In this document: positions 41,538 to 50,327 of the stretch, one piece after another | Layout: every line of letters begins with the position of its first letter | How positions within the stretch are numbered: position 1 is the stretch's first letter | Assembly: GCA_019695335.1 (NCBI GenBank) | Contig: JAIBAF010000017.1 | Location: forward strand, 1 to 58,425 | Length of the DNA: 58,425 nt | DNA from: a bacterium | GTDB lineage: Bacteria > CLD3 > SB21 | Direction of reading: 5' to 3' | Translations under genes and position numbers: made by a program | The notes under the pieces: generated by a model | The model's input: the letters and a program-made list of their open reading frames with translations, nothing else | Told to the model about the DNA's origin: nothing | The model's database searches: none

Positions 41538-42798
41538 ATGAAATTAATATCAGTCATTTTATCTCTACACGTAGTATTCATAAATCTCAGTTGTGATGAC
41601 AGTTATGTTCATTATCCCAATGCTTCCGATTTCTATCTGGATTCGATACCGGAGACAGGCGCAAGAATGGTCGATGCCAATCGTTGGCGTATGTGGCTTC
41701 AACCAGATGGGCGCTGGGGCTATGATCCAAAAGATCTGGATCATAATGAGAATACTGCAGGTGGGGAGTTTCCAAAAGGCTCCGGCCAAAATGCAATGTA
41801 CGCCGGCGGCTTGTATGTTGGAGCGCTGAAAAATGAAATTCCCACTGTTTCACAGATTGAATTTAGTTCAGAATTTTTACCGGGTCGCATTTTGAATACC
41901 GAATTGGCCGACGTTAGCCAGTTAAAAGCTTCCAATCCGAACTCTTCCGCCATCTATATTATCACTGAACCTAATATCAATATTGATTGGTAATTCTGGC
42001 CTTCGCAATGGGGAGCGCCCGTCGATGATCGCGGAGAACCGCTGCAACTCTCCATGGAAGATTCGTGGTGCGTTTTCCACGATCTCGGAGCGGATACATT
42101 AGATACGCGCGAAATGCGAACGGGCCGTTCTTTGGGTCTGGAGGTCCAACGAATGACTTATATGTTTAAATATCTTGGTACAGGTGACGCTTTTTTTTGT
42201 TCATTTTAAAATTACCAATAAAAGCTCCAATCAATATCCTGAAGCTTACGTCAGTCTTTGGTGCGACAAAGATTTGGAAGAACCTCATAACGACCTTATC
42301 GGAACCGACATACCAAGGAACATGATGGTCGTTTATAATTCAAATGACGGACACAGTGTTACAGGCCGTGAATATGCTATAGGTTATAAGTTTCTTTATT
42401 TTACCGAGGGCGGTATCCATGCGAATTTGTCCTCGACTAATTGATATGCCAACGGAACTGATCCCCGTAATGACCAGCAACGATATAATTTTTTGAAAGG
42501 ATTAAGATTTGACGGTTCGATCAATGAAGGTGTCGATTCCCTATATCCTGGTTTTGTGTATCCTGGGGATCCAATCACTGCAACTGGAATCGTCGACAAT
42601 TTAGGTGGCAACGGCCGCATCATGTTGAATGTCGGGCCATTCACAATGCAGCCGGGCACATCATATGACTTTGTATGTGTCGTAATCGGCGGTGAAGCAG
42701 ACACCAGAATGAATGCAATTTTAGATTTGCGAAAAAAAGCAGATCAAATAGAAGATTATTTTAATTTGCTGATGGTTCCTGTGATGCAACTTAAATAA
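41538..42798 (+). pseudogene. Decayed gene for a large secreted FCB-type lipoprotein
   Basis: The frame starts at ATG 41538 (AGGAG upstream) with a signal peptide and lipobox Cys19 (NLSC). It reads RWRMWLQPDGRWGYDP, YAGGLYVGALKNEI, then stops at TAA 41991-41993. Translation resumes in the same frame (FWPSQWGAPVDDRGEPLQ) to a run of eight T near 42187-42194. An extra T shifts the frame; the protein continues FVHFKITNKSSNQYPEAYVSLW in another frame until TGA at 42442, after which the same frame goes on with YANGTDPRNDQQRYNF to 42798. The whole resembles secreted proteins of FCB bacteria that open with a GxLYVGAK-type block. Two stops plus a frameshift indicate a pseudogene. Confidence 0.85.
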
Positions 42799-42805
42799 TT
42801 CTTTT

Positions 42806-45800
42806 TTACCGCACCACCGCAAATTTCCCGCGCTTCTTTTGTTTTTCCGATTCGACTATGTAATAATAAATTCCACTTGGAACTTTATTACCGCTACGGT
42901 CTTTTAAATCCCATAATACTCCGCCATCCTGATCGGTTTCTTCAAGCGTGTTAATATAAACACCGTTGAGTGAATAAATTTTGATGGTCGCCGTCGGAGT
43001 CAGATTAGCGAACATCATTCCTTGCGGCGCTTCGTCCGGACGATAAGGATTGGGATAGGTAAAAACATGATCAAGAGTGTTCTGAGTTAAAACAATCGAA
43101 GAAGTATTGCCTTCCGTTTCATCCAAGATGCTTCCGGATTCAGCCATCAGATTCTTTACTTTAATAATGTATCGAATTCCAATCGCACCGATTGGATGAC
43201 TTCCGGTAATTTTAATATGAACAGTTTTAGGATTTACCGCATCGATGGCGGCCTCGGTTGTTTGAAAATCCGGTTCGACGCTGTAGTTGATAATATTTCC
43301 GGCTGATGCCGATGTAACCGCTTCGCTAAAATAAAGATCGATGGAATTATTTCCGAGGTATATGGTTTTTTCAAGAAAAAATTTCGGAGTGGCTAGCGGT
43401 ATCGTAATCTCTATAGAATGAAGCGTAGTATCAATCGGTGTACGGTCAGTGTCGGTAATATCGTTAACCGTAAGCCAGTAATTGCCCGGTGTGATTGACG
43501 GGAATGTCAATAAAACCTCTTCGCCGTTTTTTTTCGGGAGAGCTGTCATTGGAAATCCAACCGAATTCAATTCGTACGATCCGACGGCGGTTAATTTATT
43601 GACGTCCATTTTTTCAGAAAATTTTACGATAACATGTTCACGGCCGGAAGCTTGCGCGCTCACAATATAAGGTTTTCGATTTGGGCGTACGGTTTGAACG
43701 GGACTCAGATCGCTTTCGATTCCACTAACTATGGCTGTTATACCATAATAATATAGCTGATTGATTGTCACACTGGTGTCAAGGGTATCGGTATGCACGG
43801 CAGTGACATTGAATGCAAATTCCATACTGTCCAATGCCGTTCCACGATAAATTTTGTAAAGTTCTGCCGAAGGCGATGCATTCCATGAAAGTAACACCTG
43901 AAACGTATCCAACGGAGTAGCGGCAAAAGCGGACGGAGTTTGCGCAGGATTGATCAGTCCATTAAGGCTGTAGGCAACTGTTTGATGTCCGTTATTAAAA
44001 TAAATTTCTTTGATCGAATCGCCATTCATATCATCAATTACAACGGTGTTGCTGCGCGTTTGAGTCTGCCAAATCGGTTCATAAGTTTGAAGAGTTGAGT
44101 TATAGCTGAGTACATACAAATTGGGATACAGGCTCAGAAAAATTTCCGCTTTGCCATCACCATCGATATCCGCTGCATTGACGCCGCTTTGAAAGTCGGT
44201 TAGTGAACTGAAGCCGTAAAAATTTTGCTGCCATACAGGTTCGTAGATATTATCGCCGGTTGATTTGTAAATCACAAACGTCCAATATTGCTCGGCAGCT
44301 TGCGATTCACTAAGAAACGGCAATGTGTGCGTTCCAGCAATAAATTCATCTTTTCCGTCGCCATCAAAATCAGCGGCCGCTGTAAATCCGTTAACATCGT
44401 ACAGAGGCAGAGATTCTTGCCATGTTAAATCCAGGTTCTGGCCGTTTACTTCATAAATGTAAACGTCGCCGTCAAAATCTCCGAACAACAAATCTTTTTT
44501 CCCATCGCCGTCAAAATCGCCAACAGAACAAGACGGAATAGCAATAAAATTATCGCCATTGGTAGGATTATTCAAAGTTGCGGTTAATTTCCATTCATCG
44601 CCGCCGGAGTCCCGGTAGATTTTAAAATTTTTTCCGTTTTTGACGATCATTTTGGTGTCATTATTACTAAAAACATCATCAAATCTGACGCCCCAGAAAT
44701 CATTGTTATCGCGAAACGGGATAGTATTCGGCAGTGAATCCGGATGGTTCGATGTTATAATAAATGTCTCCGCGCCGGCGCCTGTTAAAATTTTTCCAAT
44801 ACCATTTGCGCGAAAGGCATCACGAGGAATTCCGTTGAAGTCGTAGCTTTTTTTGAGTCTGAATTTTCCAGGATAAATCGGATCAAATTCAAAAATTTTG
44901 ACTTGTTCGAAACCATGATTCGTATTCAGAGCATTAACAACTAATTCTTTTTTTCCGTTACTGTCAAGATCGGTTGTATGATCGAGTAAATACGATGACG
45001 GGAGTTGTATTGAAGTATCCTGAACAAAAGTAAATTGTTCAATAGGTTGGTCATCAAGCAGAAGTTCGTAATAAGCGCCGGCATTATTGGCTAAAGTATT
45101 CATCCCTGCGGCATTGCGTGCTTCAAGAAAAATATCGAAATGACCGGACAAATACTGATCCGGAATGAATACAATGTGTTTGGTTGAAAGCGCATTGATG
45201 GGAATCGGTTTGAACGGTTCAACGGTATTGTATGAGCGATACCAAACTGTCGAGGCGCACGGGTCGTCAGTCTGAAATTCGATTAAATAACCGTGACCAT
45301 TTCCAAAAATCATTTTTTTTATGACAATTTCGGAAATTATTGGAGCCGATCGATCAATAAAAAAACGCGAACGATCTTCGACAATGCTGCCGTCTTTATT
45401 TTCAATCACAAGACGTAGACTGTATGGTCCTTCGGCGAGCGGTTGCATATGGAGTGCGGCAAGACGTGCGTTGACTATTTGATGGTTTTCTGTGGTTTGC
45501 AACAGAATCCAATTCGATGGGTTTGAGCCGACGCCGTAATAAACGGAATATCGTTTTAAAAAAGCGCCGGAAGCGGTTCCGACAATTGCAAGCGTATCGG
45601 CAGCAACGCCTTGATCGGTTGCCGGAAAATTGATGCGCGCAATCGAAGCGTAAGCAATCTGTAACGCGCGAAAAGCGTTGAGCCGTCCCGCGCCGTAATA
45701 TTGATCCCAGCCATTTTCACCGATATCATCCGCGGAAGTTTCAACGATGGATTTGATTTCTTCAGCGTTAAATTCCGGATGATGTGAAATAATCAATGCG

Positions 45801-46987
45801 GCAAGCGCAGACACCAACGGTGCACTGGCGGATGTTCCGGAAAAATAAGTATAACCGCCTCCGCGGGACGTAGAATAAACATTGACACCGGGCGCCGCGA
45901 TATTGATCGAGATACCATAATTGGAAAACGATGCGAAAAAGTCGTCCGGGCCTGTCGCGCTGACGGAAATCGTTTCATCGAAACCGGAAGGATAGTGATA
46001 AGCGGACGAAGCATCGTTCCCGGCGGATGCGACCATCACGACGTCGTGTTCGTAGGCGTATCGAATCGCATCGCGCATCAATGGGGAAAATTCTTTGTCG
46101 CCAAAACTCATATTGATGACGCGAGCACCGTTATCGACGGCATAAATAATTGCCTGCGCGACGTCGTCTTCCTGCAGAAAACCGGAAGCCGATCCCGCGC
46201 GCAGAGGCATTATGGTACATCCGTAGGCTAATCCGATGACGCCCGTATGATTATTGCCTTCCGCACCTATAATACCGGCGACGGCGGTTCCATGACCGTT
46301 ATCGTCAAGCGGATCGTTGTCGGGCTCCAAAAAATCGCCGTTGTCGGCAAATCCGGGAGCGTCCACAAAATCCCACCCCCGCCAATCATCGACATATCCA
46401 TTGCCATCATCATCGATTCCGTTCGTACGGCGGTCATGACCGTTAGGATCCATTCCCGTTTCACCGGAATTGTGCCAAATCTGATTGGATAAATCCGGAT
46501 GCTGGTAATCAATCCCAGAATCAATGATGCCAATCAAAACATCGCGGGATCCTTTTTGTAAATTCCAGGCATCCATTGCCTGCACCAACTTAATCCAATA
46601 CAAGCTATCGACGTGCGTATCATTCGGTTTAACGGCATCGGAATTAAATGAATGGTTGATTGCAACATAGTCTACGTTGGGATCGGTTTGATAACGACGT
46701 AAAGCATCATTCAATGCATCCGAATCGTCGAAATCAACGACGTATACGTTTTCAAAACGATCCTGAACAGCCGATTTTTTTAATGCGGATTGCCGCGAAG
46801 TTCCGGTAAATTTTTTCACTTTGAAAGACGTTTTGGATAAGGCTTGACTGGAATTGAACGTTGGGCGGAAGGATTCAGGAATTGCATCCGATTTGAATTT
46901 GACAATGATAGATGTGGATGGTCTCTCCTGCGAAAATCCAGTAGGGCAAATAACTGCGATTAGAAATAAGATTAAAATAAATTGCAT
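42806..46987 (-). CDS. Secreted subtilisin-family protease with FG-GAP repeats and C-terminal sorting domain
   Basis: A 1393-residue exported protein. Signal peptide (about 1-19), propeptide (about 25-120), S8 catalytic domain (about 135-440) with D156 (IIDSGID), H232 (GHGTAVAGIIG), oxyanion N324 (SAGNDAS) and S386 (SGTSASAPLVSAL). An Ig-like region precedes FG-GAP/VCBS-type repeats with calcium-binding-like motifs (DFDGDGKKDLLFGDFDGD, DFDGDGKDEF, DIDGDGKAEIF, about 780-960). A fibronectin-III-like domain follows (about 1000-1080), and the end is a FlgD-like/T9SS-type module (YPNPYRPDE, GIYYYIVES). It probably acts on the cell surface. The promoter predicts a leaderless mRNA. Confidence 0.92.
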   Translation of the reverse strand: MQFILILFLIAVICPTGFSQERPSTSIIVKFKSDAIPESFRPTFNSSQALSKTSFKVKKFTGTSRQSALKKSAVQDRFENVYVVDFDDSDALNDALRRYQTDPNVDYVAINHSFNSDAVKPNDTHVDSLYWIKLVQAMDAWNLQKGSRDVLIGIIDSGIDYQHPDLSNQIWHNSGETGMDPNGHDRRTNGIDDDGNGYVDDWRGWDFVDAPGFADNGDFLEPDNDPLDDNGHGTAVAGIIGAEGNNHTGVIGLAYGCTIMPLRAGSASGFLQEDDVAQAIIYAVDNGARVINMSFGDKEFSPLMRDAIRYAYEHDVVMVASAGNDASSAYHYPSGFDETISVSATGPDDFFASFSNYGISINIAAPGVNVYSTSRGGGYTYFSGTSASAPLVSALAALIISHHPEFNAEEIKSIVETSADDIGENGWDQYYGAGRLNAFRALQIAYASIARINFPATDQGVAADTLAIVGTASGAFLKRYSVYYGVGSNPSNWILLQTTENHQIVNARLAALHMQPLAEGPYSLRLVIENKDGSIVEDRSRFFIDRSAPIISEIVIKKMIFGNGHGYLIEFQTDDPCASTVWYRSYNTVEPFKPIPINALSTKHIVFIPDQYLSGHFDIFLEARNAAGMNTLANNAGAYYELLLDDQPIEQFTFVQDTSIQLPSSYLLDHTTDLDSNGKKELVVNALNTNHGFEQVKIFEFDPIYPGKFRLKKSYDFNGIPRDAFRANGIGKILTGAGAETFIITSNHPDSLPNTIPFRDNNDFWGVRFDDVFSNNDTKMIVKNGKNFKIYRDSGGDEWKLTATLNNPTNGDNFIAIPSCSVGDFDGDGKKDLLFGDFDGDVYIYEVNGQNLDLTWQESLPLYDVNGFTAAADFDGDGKDEFIAGTHTLPFLSESQAAEQYWTFVIYKSTGDNIYEPVWQQNFYGFSSLTDFQSGVNAADIDGDGKAEIFLSLYPNLYVLSYNSTLQTYEPIWQTQTRSNTVVIDDMNGDSIKEIYFNNGHQTVAYSLNGLINPAQTPSAFAATPLDTFQVLLSWNASPSAELYKIYRGTALDSMEFAFNVTAVHTDTLDTSVTINQLYYYGITAIVSGIESDLSPVQTVRPNRKPYIVSAQASGREHVIVKFSEKMDVNKLTAVGSYELNSVGFPMTALPKKNGEEVLLTFPSITPGNYWLTVNDITDTDRTPIDTTLHSIEITIPLATPKFFLEKTIYLGNNSIDLYFSEAVTSASAGNIINYSVEPDFQTTEAAIDAVNPKTVHIKITGSHPIGAIGIRYIIKVKNLMAESGSILDETEGNTSSIVLTQNTLDHVFTYPNPYRPDEAPQGMMFANLTPTATIKIYSLNGVYINTLEETDQDGGVLWDLKDRSGNKVPSGIYYYIVESEKQKKRGKFAVVR

Positions 46988-46996
46988 ACAACGGGC

Positions 46997-47025
46997 AAAT
47001 TACAAAAAACGTTGTCGTGAGTCAA
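46997..47025 (-). promoter_or_regulatory. Subtilase promoter, probably leaderless transcript
   Basis: On the minus strand TTGACT (47025-47020), 17-nt spacer, TAATTT (47002-46997). The ATG at 46987 lies only 9 nt below the -10 box, leaving a leader of about 0-3 nt and no room for a ribosome site, which is indeed absent. Confidence 0.6.
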
Positions 47026-47044
47026 AGGAAATCCCCGTTTTTAC

Positions 47045-47073
47045 TTGAAAAATGAGGCTTGAACCGGTATATT
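47045..47073 (+). promoter_or_regulatory. TerC-PPIase operon promoter
   Basis: TTGAAA (47045-47050), 17-nt spacer, TATATT (47068-47073). An in-frame TTG at 47072 falls inside the -10 box, which fixes the TerC start at ATG 47120. Confidence 0.7.
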
Positions 47074-47119
47074 GGTGCCCGTTTTTCAGTCGCTGTCATT
47101 GAATATTCAACGAGGTTTC

Positions 47120-47812
47120 ATGCATTTTGAATCCAGCGATCTGGTTACGATTGCGTTATTAGTTCTTTTGGAAGGTTTATTAAGCGCCGACAACGCCATC
47201 GTTTTGGCCGTATTAGTCATGCCGTTGCCGCCGGATCAACAAAAAAAAGCGTTGAAATACGGTATTATCGGTGCGTTTGTTTTTCGCGTGATTGCCGTAC
47301 TGCTGGCCGTTTACCTCCTGCACTTTCCCATTGTAAAAATTATCGGCGGAGCCTATTTGGTTTATCTCGCTGCCGATCATTTTCTTCGGAAACATCCCGA
47401 TCAACAGGAACGGCGACCTACCGCTAAGAAGTTTTTCGGACTTTCGGCATTCTGGAGCACGGTCATTGCTGTCGAATTAACCGATATTGTTTTCTCGGTC
47501 GATTCCATTCTTGCGGCTGTCGCGCTTTCAAATAAACAATGGGTGGTTATTACGGGAGGAATTATCGGAATTATTACCATGCGAATGGTTGCCGGAGTTT
47601 TTTTACAAATTATTAAAAAATTCCCGAAATTGGTTGATGGAGCTTATGTCATTGTTTTTTTTATTGGCGCGAAACTTTCGGCGGAATATTTTGATTTCGT
47701 AATGCCCAAGTGGATTACGTTTGGCGTTATCGGCGCCATCATTCTGATCAGTATAATCATGTCGATTGCTGAAGGAAAATCAGAAACGGACATTTCAAAT
47801 AACAGGAGTTAA
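47120..47812 (+). CDS. TerC-family integral membrane protein
   Basis: A 230-residue protein from ATG 47120 (GAGG upstream) with seven predicted helices. Acidic membrane residues in LLEGLLSADNAIVLAVLV and VELTDIVFSVDSILAAVAL are the TerC hallmark, likely metal-binding. Members are linked to tellurite resistance and Mn2+ export, and recently to metal loading of exported proteins (recalled from Bacillus work). Its gene carries the ribosome site of the following PPIase within its last codons. Confidence 0.93.
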   Translation: MHFESSDLVTIALLVLLEGLLSADNAIVLAVLVMPLPPDQQKKALKYGIIGAFVFRVIAVLLAVYLLHFPIVKIIGGAYLVYLAADHFLRKHPDQQERRPTAKKFFGLSAFWSTVIAVELTDIVFSVDSILAAVALSNKQWVVITGGIIGIITMRMVAGVFLQIIKKFPKLVDGAYVIVFFIGAKLSAEYFDFVMPKWITFGVIGAIILISIIMSIAEGKSETDISNNRS

Positions 47813-47814
47813 AT

Positions 47815-49509
47815 ATGTCGGCTTTTGTGCACACTATGATCGGTATGCTCGCATGGATGTGGATTTCAAGTTGCAAGCAGGGCAATGATCAGGTGCTTGT
47901 TAAAATTGGCAATAAAGATTCGATTACAATTGCAGAATTGAATGAAGCACTGAAATTTGCCTACGGCGATGATGCCAATAAACTGTCGCGTCTAGATAAA
48001 AAAAATCTCATTACGAAATTGGCTGACAACCAATTGCTTTTTATTGGCGCTTTCGACAACAACCTGATCCAGGATTCTGTATTTCAATTCGAATTGAACC
48101 GGACTAAAGAAAACATTATACGCCAGGCCGCGCTTGAAAAATATGTTTACAGTTTTTTTATCAATGATCAGTCCATTTCAACTTTAGAACACAACTATGG
48201 TACATCGATCGATGTCCAACATCTTGTTATCGGTTATGCGACTAGCAAAGATTCAAAAATCCAACGATCTAGAACATCGGCTAAATTGCTGGCGGATTCA
48301 ATTTTTTCCATTGCTTCGCTCCAAAAATTCAATGCATTGATCGAAACGTTCTCGGATAACAAAGATAACAAAACCGGTAAAGGCAATATTCGCGCTCAGC
48401 GTATATCTCCCGGCAAGGTACCGTTTATATATGAACAGACTGTTTTTAATAGCGAACCTAATACTATCACGAAACCTATTGAAGTACCCGGAGCTTTTGT
48501 TATTGCAAAAGTAGTCAACGTTTTTAAATCCGGTCAGAAAAACGAACAACTCTCCCGCAAAAAAATAGCTTTCGAATTAAGAGAAAAACTTGAAGTTTCT
48601 GAAAATTATTTACTGATCAATCGTTACACTATGTTCACCGACTCTCTTCAATTGAACAGCAATGTAAAATTCAATGATGTTCAGATTGACAGTTTTATAA
48701 ATCTCATTGGCGAAAACGACAACACCTCATCTTTACGCGGCAAAATTACTGCTGATAAGATCCTTGTCACTTTCGGAAACGATCGGGATATTACTGCGTT
48801 GCAATTATTGAATTCGTATAACGCCGATGCTCAATGGAAAAATAGTAGCCGTAATCTTATTGTCGACCGTTTGAAACAAATGGTCAAGGATGATCTTCTA
48901 AAGGCGGCCATCAGTAACGAAGGGTTTTTGGAATCGGATGAGTTTTATTTTAAAACACGCGAATGGTCAAGGCAATTTGCGATGGAGATTTTGAAGGGTA
49001 GCATATTGGCTTATACGAATAAAGTACCGGTGGAGGAATTGCGCCGTTATTTTGAAGATAACCGGGAGCAGTTTTCGTCGCCGGGCGACATGAAAGTATT
49101 GGAAGTATATTCAAGCCAATTTAATGCTCTCGATTCCGTTGCCCGATTGGTTGAAGACAAAGTCGATCTGGTCAAAGCGGCCGAACAGATCAACGGCAAA
49201 AAGAAAGACAGGATCATTATGATCAAAGATCCTTCTAACTATCCGGATAATCAGAATGATGAACTTGTGAAGAAAGCCTTGAGCTTGAAGCTGGGTGAAG
49301 TCAGTAAGATTTTTCAGCGAAAAGACGGTGGTTATTCTATGATCAGGCTGATGGAAAAAAATGAAAAAAAATCACAACCGTTTGATTTGATCAAAAATCA
49401 AGTCGAGCGTTCGTACCGTGATAATCAGCAAAAAAAATTAACAGAAAAATTTTTGCATCAGCTTAAATTAAAATATCCTGTAGTGGTTTACGAAAGTAAA
49501 TTAAAATGA
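47815..49509 (+). CDS. Lipoprotein with two parvulin-like PPIase/SurA-type domains
   Basis: A 564-residue exported protein. Lipobox ISSC with Cys20. SurA-like N-terminal helical part (about 25-125), a first parvulin-like domain (about 130-230: DVQHLVIGYATSKDS, GKGNIRAQRISPGKVPFIYEQTVFN), and a second (about 410-530: DMKVLEVYSSQFNALDSVARLVE, LKLGEVSKIFQRKDGGYSMIRLMEK). It likely assists folding of envelope proteins. AGGAG lies 4 nt before the ATG. Overlaps the next gene by 4 bp. Confidence 0.82.
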   Translation: MSAFVHTMIGMLAWMWISSCKQGNDQVLVKIGNKDSITIAELNEALKFAYGDDANKLSRLDKKNLITKLADNQLLFIGAFDNNLIQDSVFQFELNRTKENIIRQAALEKYVYSFFINDQSISTLEHNYGTSIDVQHLVIGYATSKDSKIQRSRTSAKLLADSIFSIASLQKFNALIETFSDNKDNKTGKGNIRAQRISPGKVPFIYEQTVFNSEPNTITKPIEVPGAFVIAKVVNVFKSGQKNEQLSRKKIAFELREKLEVSENYLLINRYTMFTDSLQLNSNVKFNDVQIDSFINLIGENDNTSSLRGKITADKILVTFGNDRDITALQLLNSYNADAQWKNSSRNLIVDRLKQMVKDDLLKAAISNEGFLESDEFYFKTREWSRQFAMEILKGSILAYTNKVPVEELRRYFEDNREQFSSPGDMKVLEVYSSQFNALDSVARLVEDKVDLVKAAEQINGKKKDRIIMIKDPSNYPDNQNDELVKKALSLKLGEVSKIFQRKDGGYSMIRLMEKNEKKSQPFDLIKNQVERSYRDNQQKKLTEKFLHQLKLKYPVVVYESKLK

Positions 49510-50324
49510 AACGACGGGTGGTATGGTGTTTGGCTATTGTTGTCATTGCTTGCAGTGAAGCCAAGCCGGATTACATTGTAAAAGTGGGTGAGACGCTTCT
49601 GACGGAAACGATGATCGACAGCGCGCTACGTAATGATGTGCGCGGCCAAACCAACGCACGTGATTTATATATCCAACAATGGATTCAAACGGAGACGCTT
49701 TACCAAAAAGCAAAGATGGTTGGGATGGATAAAGACCCGCGGTATCTTCAGCAAATGGCGTTGATTCAAAAAGAATTATTGGTGCAAGCCTTTGTTGAAG
49801 GTGAATTGGATAAATCGATCCAGATCACTAAACAGGAAATAGAACAATTTTATCAGGAGCATAGCAAAGAATTTGAAATTCCTGAAGATCAGGTGAAAAC
49901 GGAATATTTTTTTACGCGTGAAAAGCTGAAAGCTAAAAACCTGGAGCAACAGCTCATTCGTATGGCACGTATTCGGGTGAAGGATTTTGTCGATCTGGTG
50001 ACGCAGGCGGCTTCGGACAGCGATATTATCGGCGCGACCGAATTTCTTCCGCGCGATAAATTTGAAGAAAAAATAGCCAAATATCTGTTTGCTAAAAACG
50101 CTACGGATGAAATTATCGGACCGATCCAAAACAAAAACGGTTATTATACCCTCTGGCATGTGGAAGAAATTCGTCCGAAAGGAGCGCCAAAACCTTTAGC
50201 GCAAGTTGAAGGTGAGATCGAAGCGCGGCTCAAAGCCATCAAACGAAAACGAAAAACAGAAGAATTGGTCAAGAAGATCAAAAACGAAATCCCCATCGAA
50301 TATAATACGCCTCTTACTCCCTAA
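49506..50324 (+). CDS. Parvulin-like PPIase lipoprotein
   Basis: A 272-residue lipoprotein (VIAC, Cys16). Helical N-terminus with IQTETLYQKAKMVGMDKDPRYLQQMALIQKELL as in PpiC/PrsA chaperones, then a parvulin-like domain (about 125-225) whose tail is FAKNATDEIIGPIQNKNGYYTLWHVEEIRPKG. Its start codon overlaps the previous stop (ATGA). A second folding factor beside the larger one; they may form a pair. The 3' end is 3 bp from the convergent DUF5916 gene. Confidence 0.82.
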   Translation: MKRRVVWCLAIVVIACSEAKPDYIVKVGETLLTETMIDSALRNDVRGQTNARDLYIQQWIQTETLYQKAKMVGMDKDPRYLQQMALIQKELLVQAFVEGELDKSIQITKQEIEQFYQEHSKEFEIPEDQVKTEYFFTREKLKAKNLEQQLIRMARIRVKDFVDLVTQAASDSDIIGATEFLPRDKFEEKIAKYLFAKNATDEIIGPIQNKNGYYTLWHVEEIRPKGAPKPLAQVEGEIEARLKAIKRKRKTEELVKKIKNEIPIEYNTPLTP

Positions 50325-50327
50325 TCT

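Noticed and set aside
41991-42444. Stop-codon readthrough or programmed frameshift in the broken secreted protein gene
   Set aside because: TAA, TGA and a homopolymer slip together fit decay. There is no SECIS-like or slippery-plus-hairpin structure obvious near any of them.
46988-47119. Mn2+ (yybP-ykoY) riboswitch ahead of TerC
   Set aside because: The leader after the predicted start is only about 40 nt and I see no matching conserved loops.
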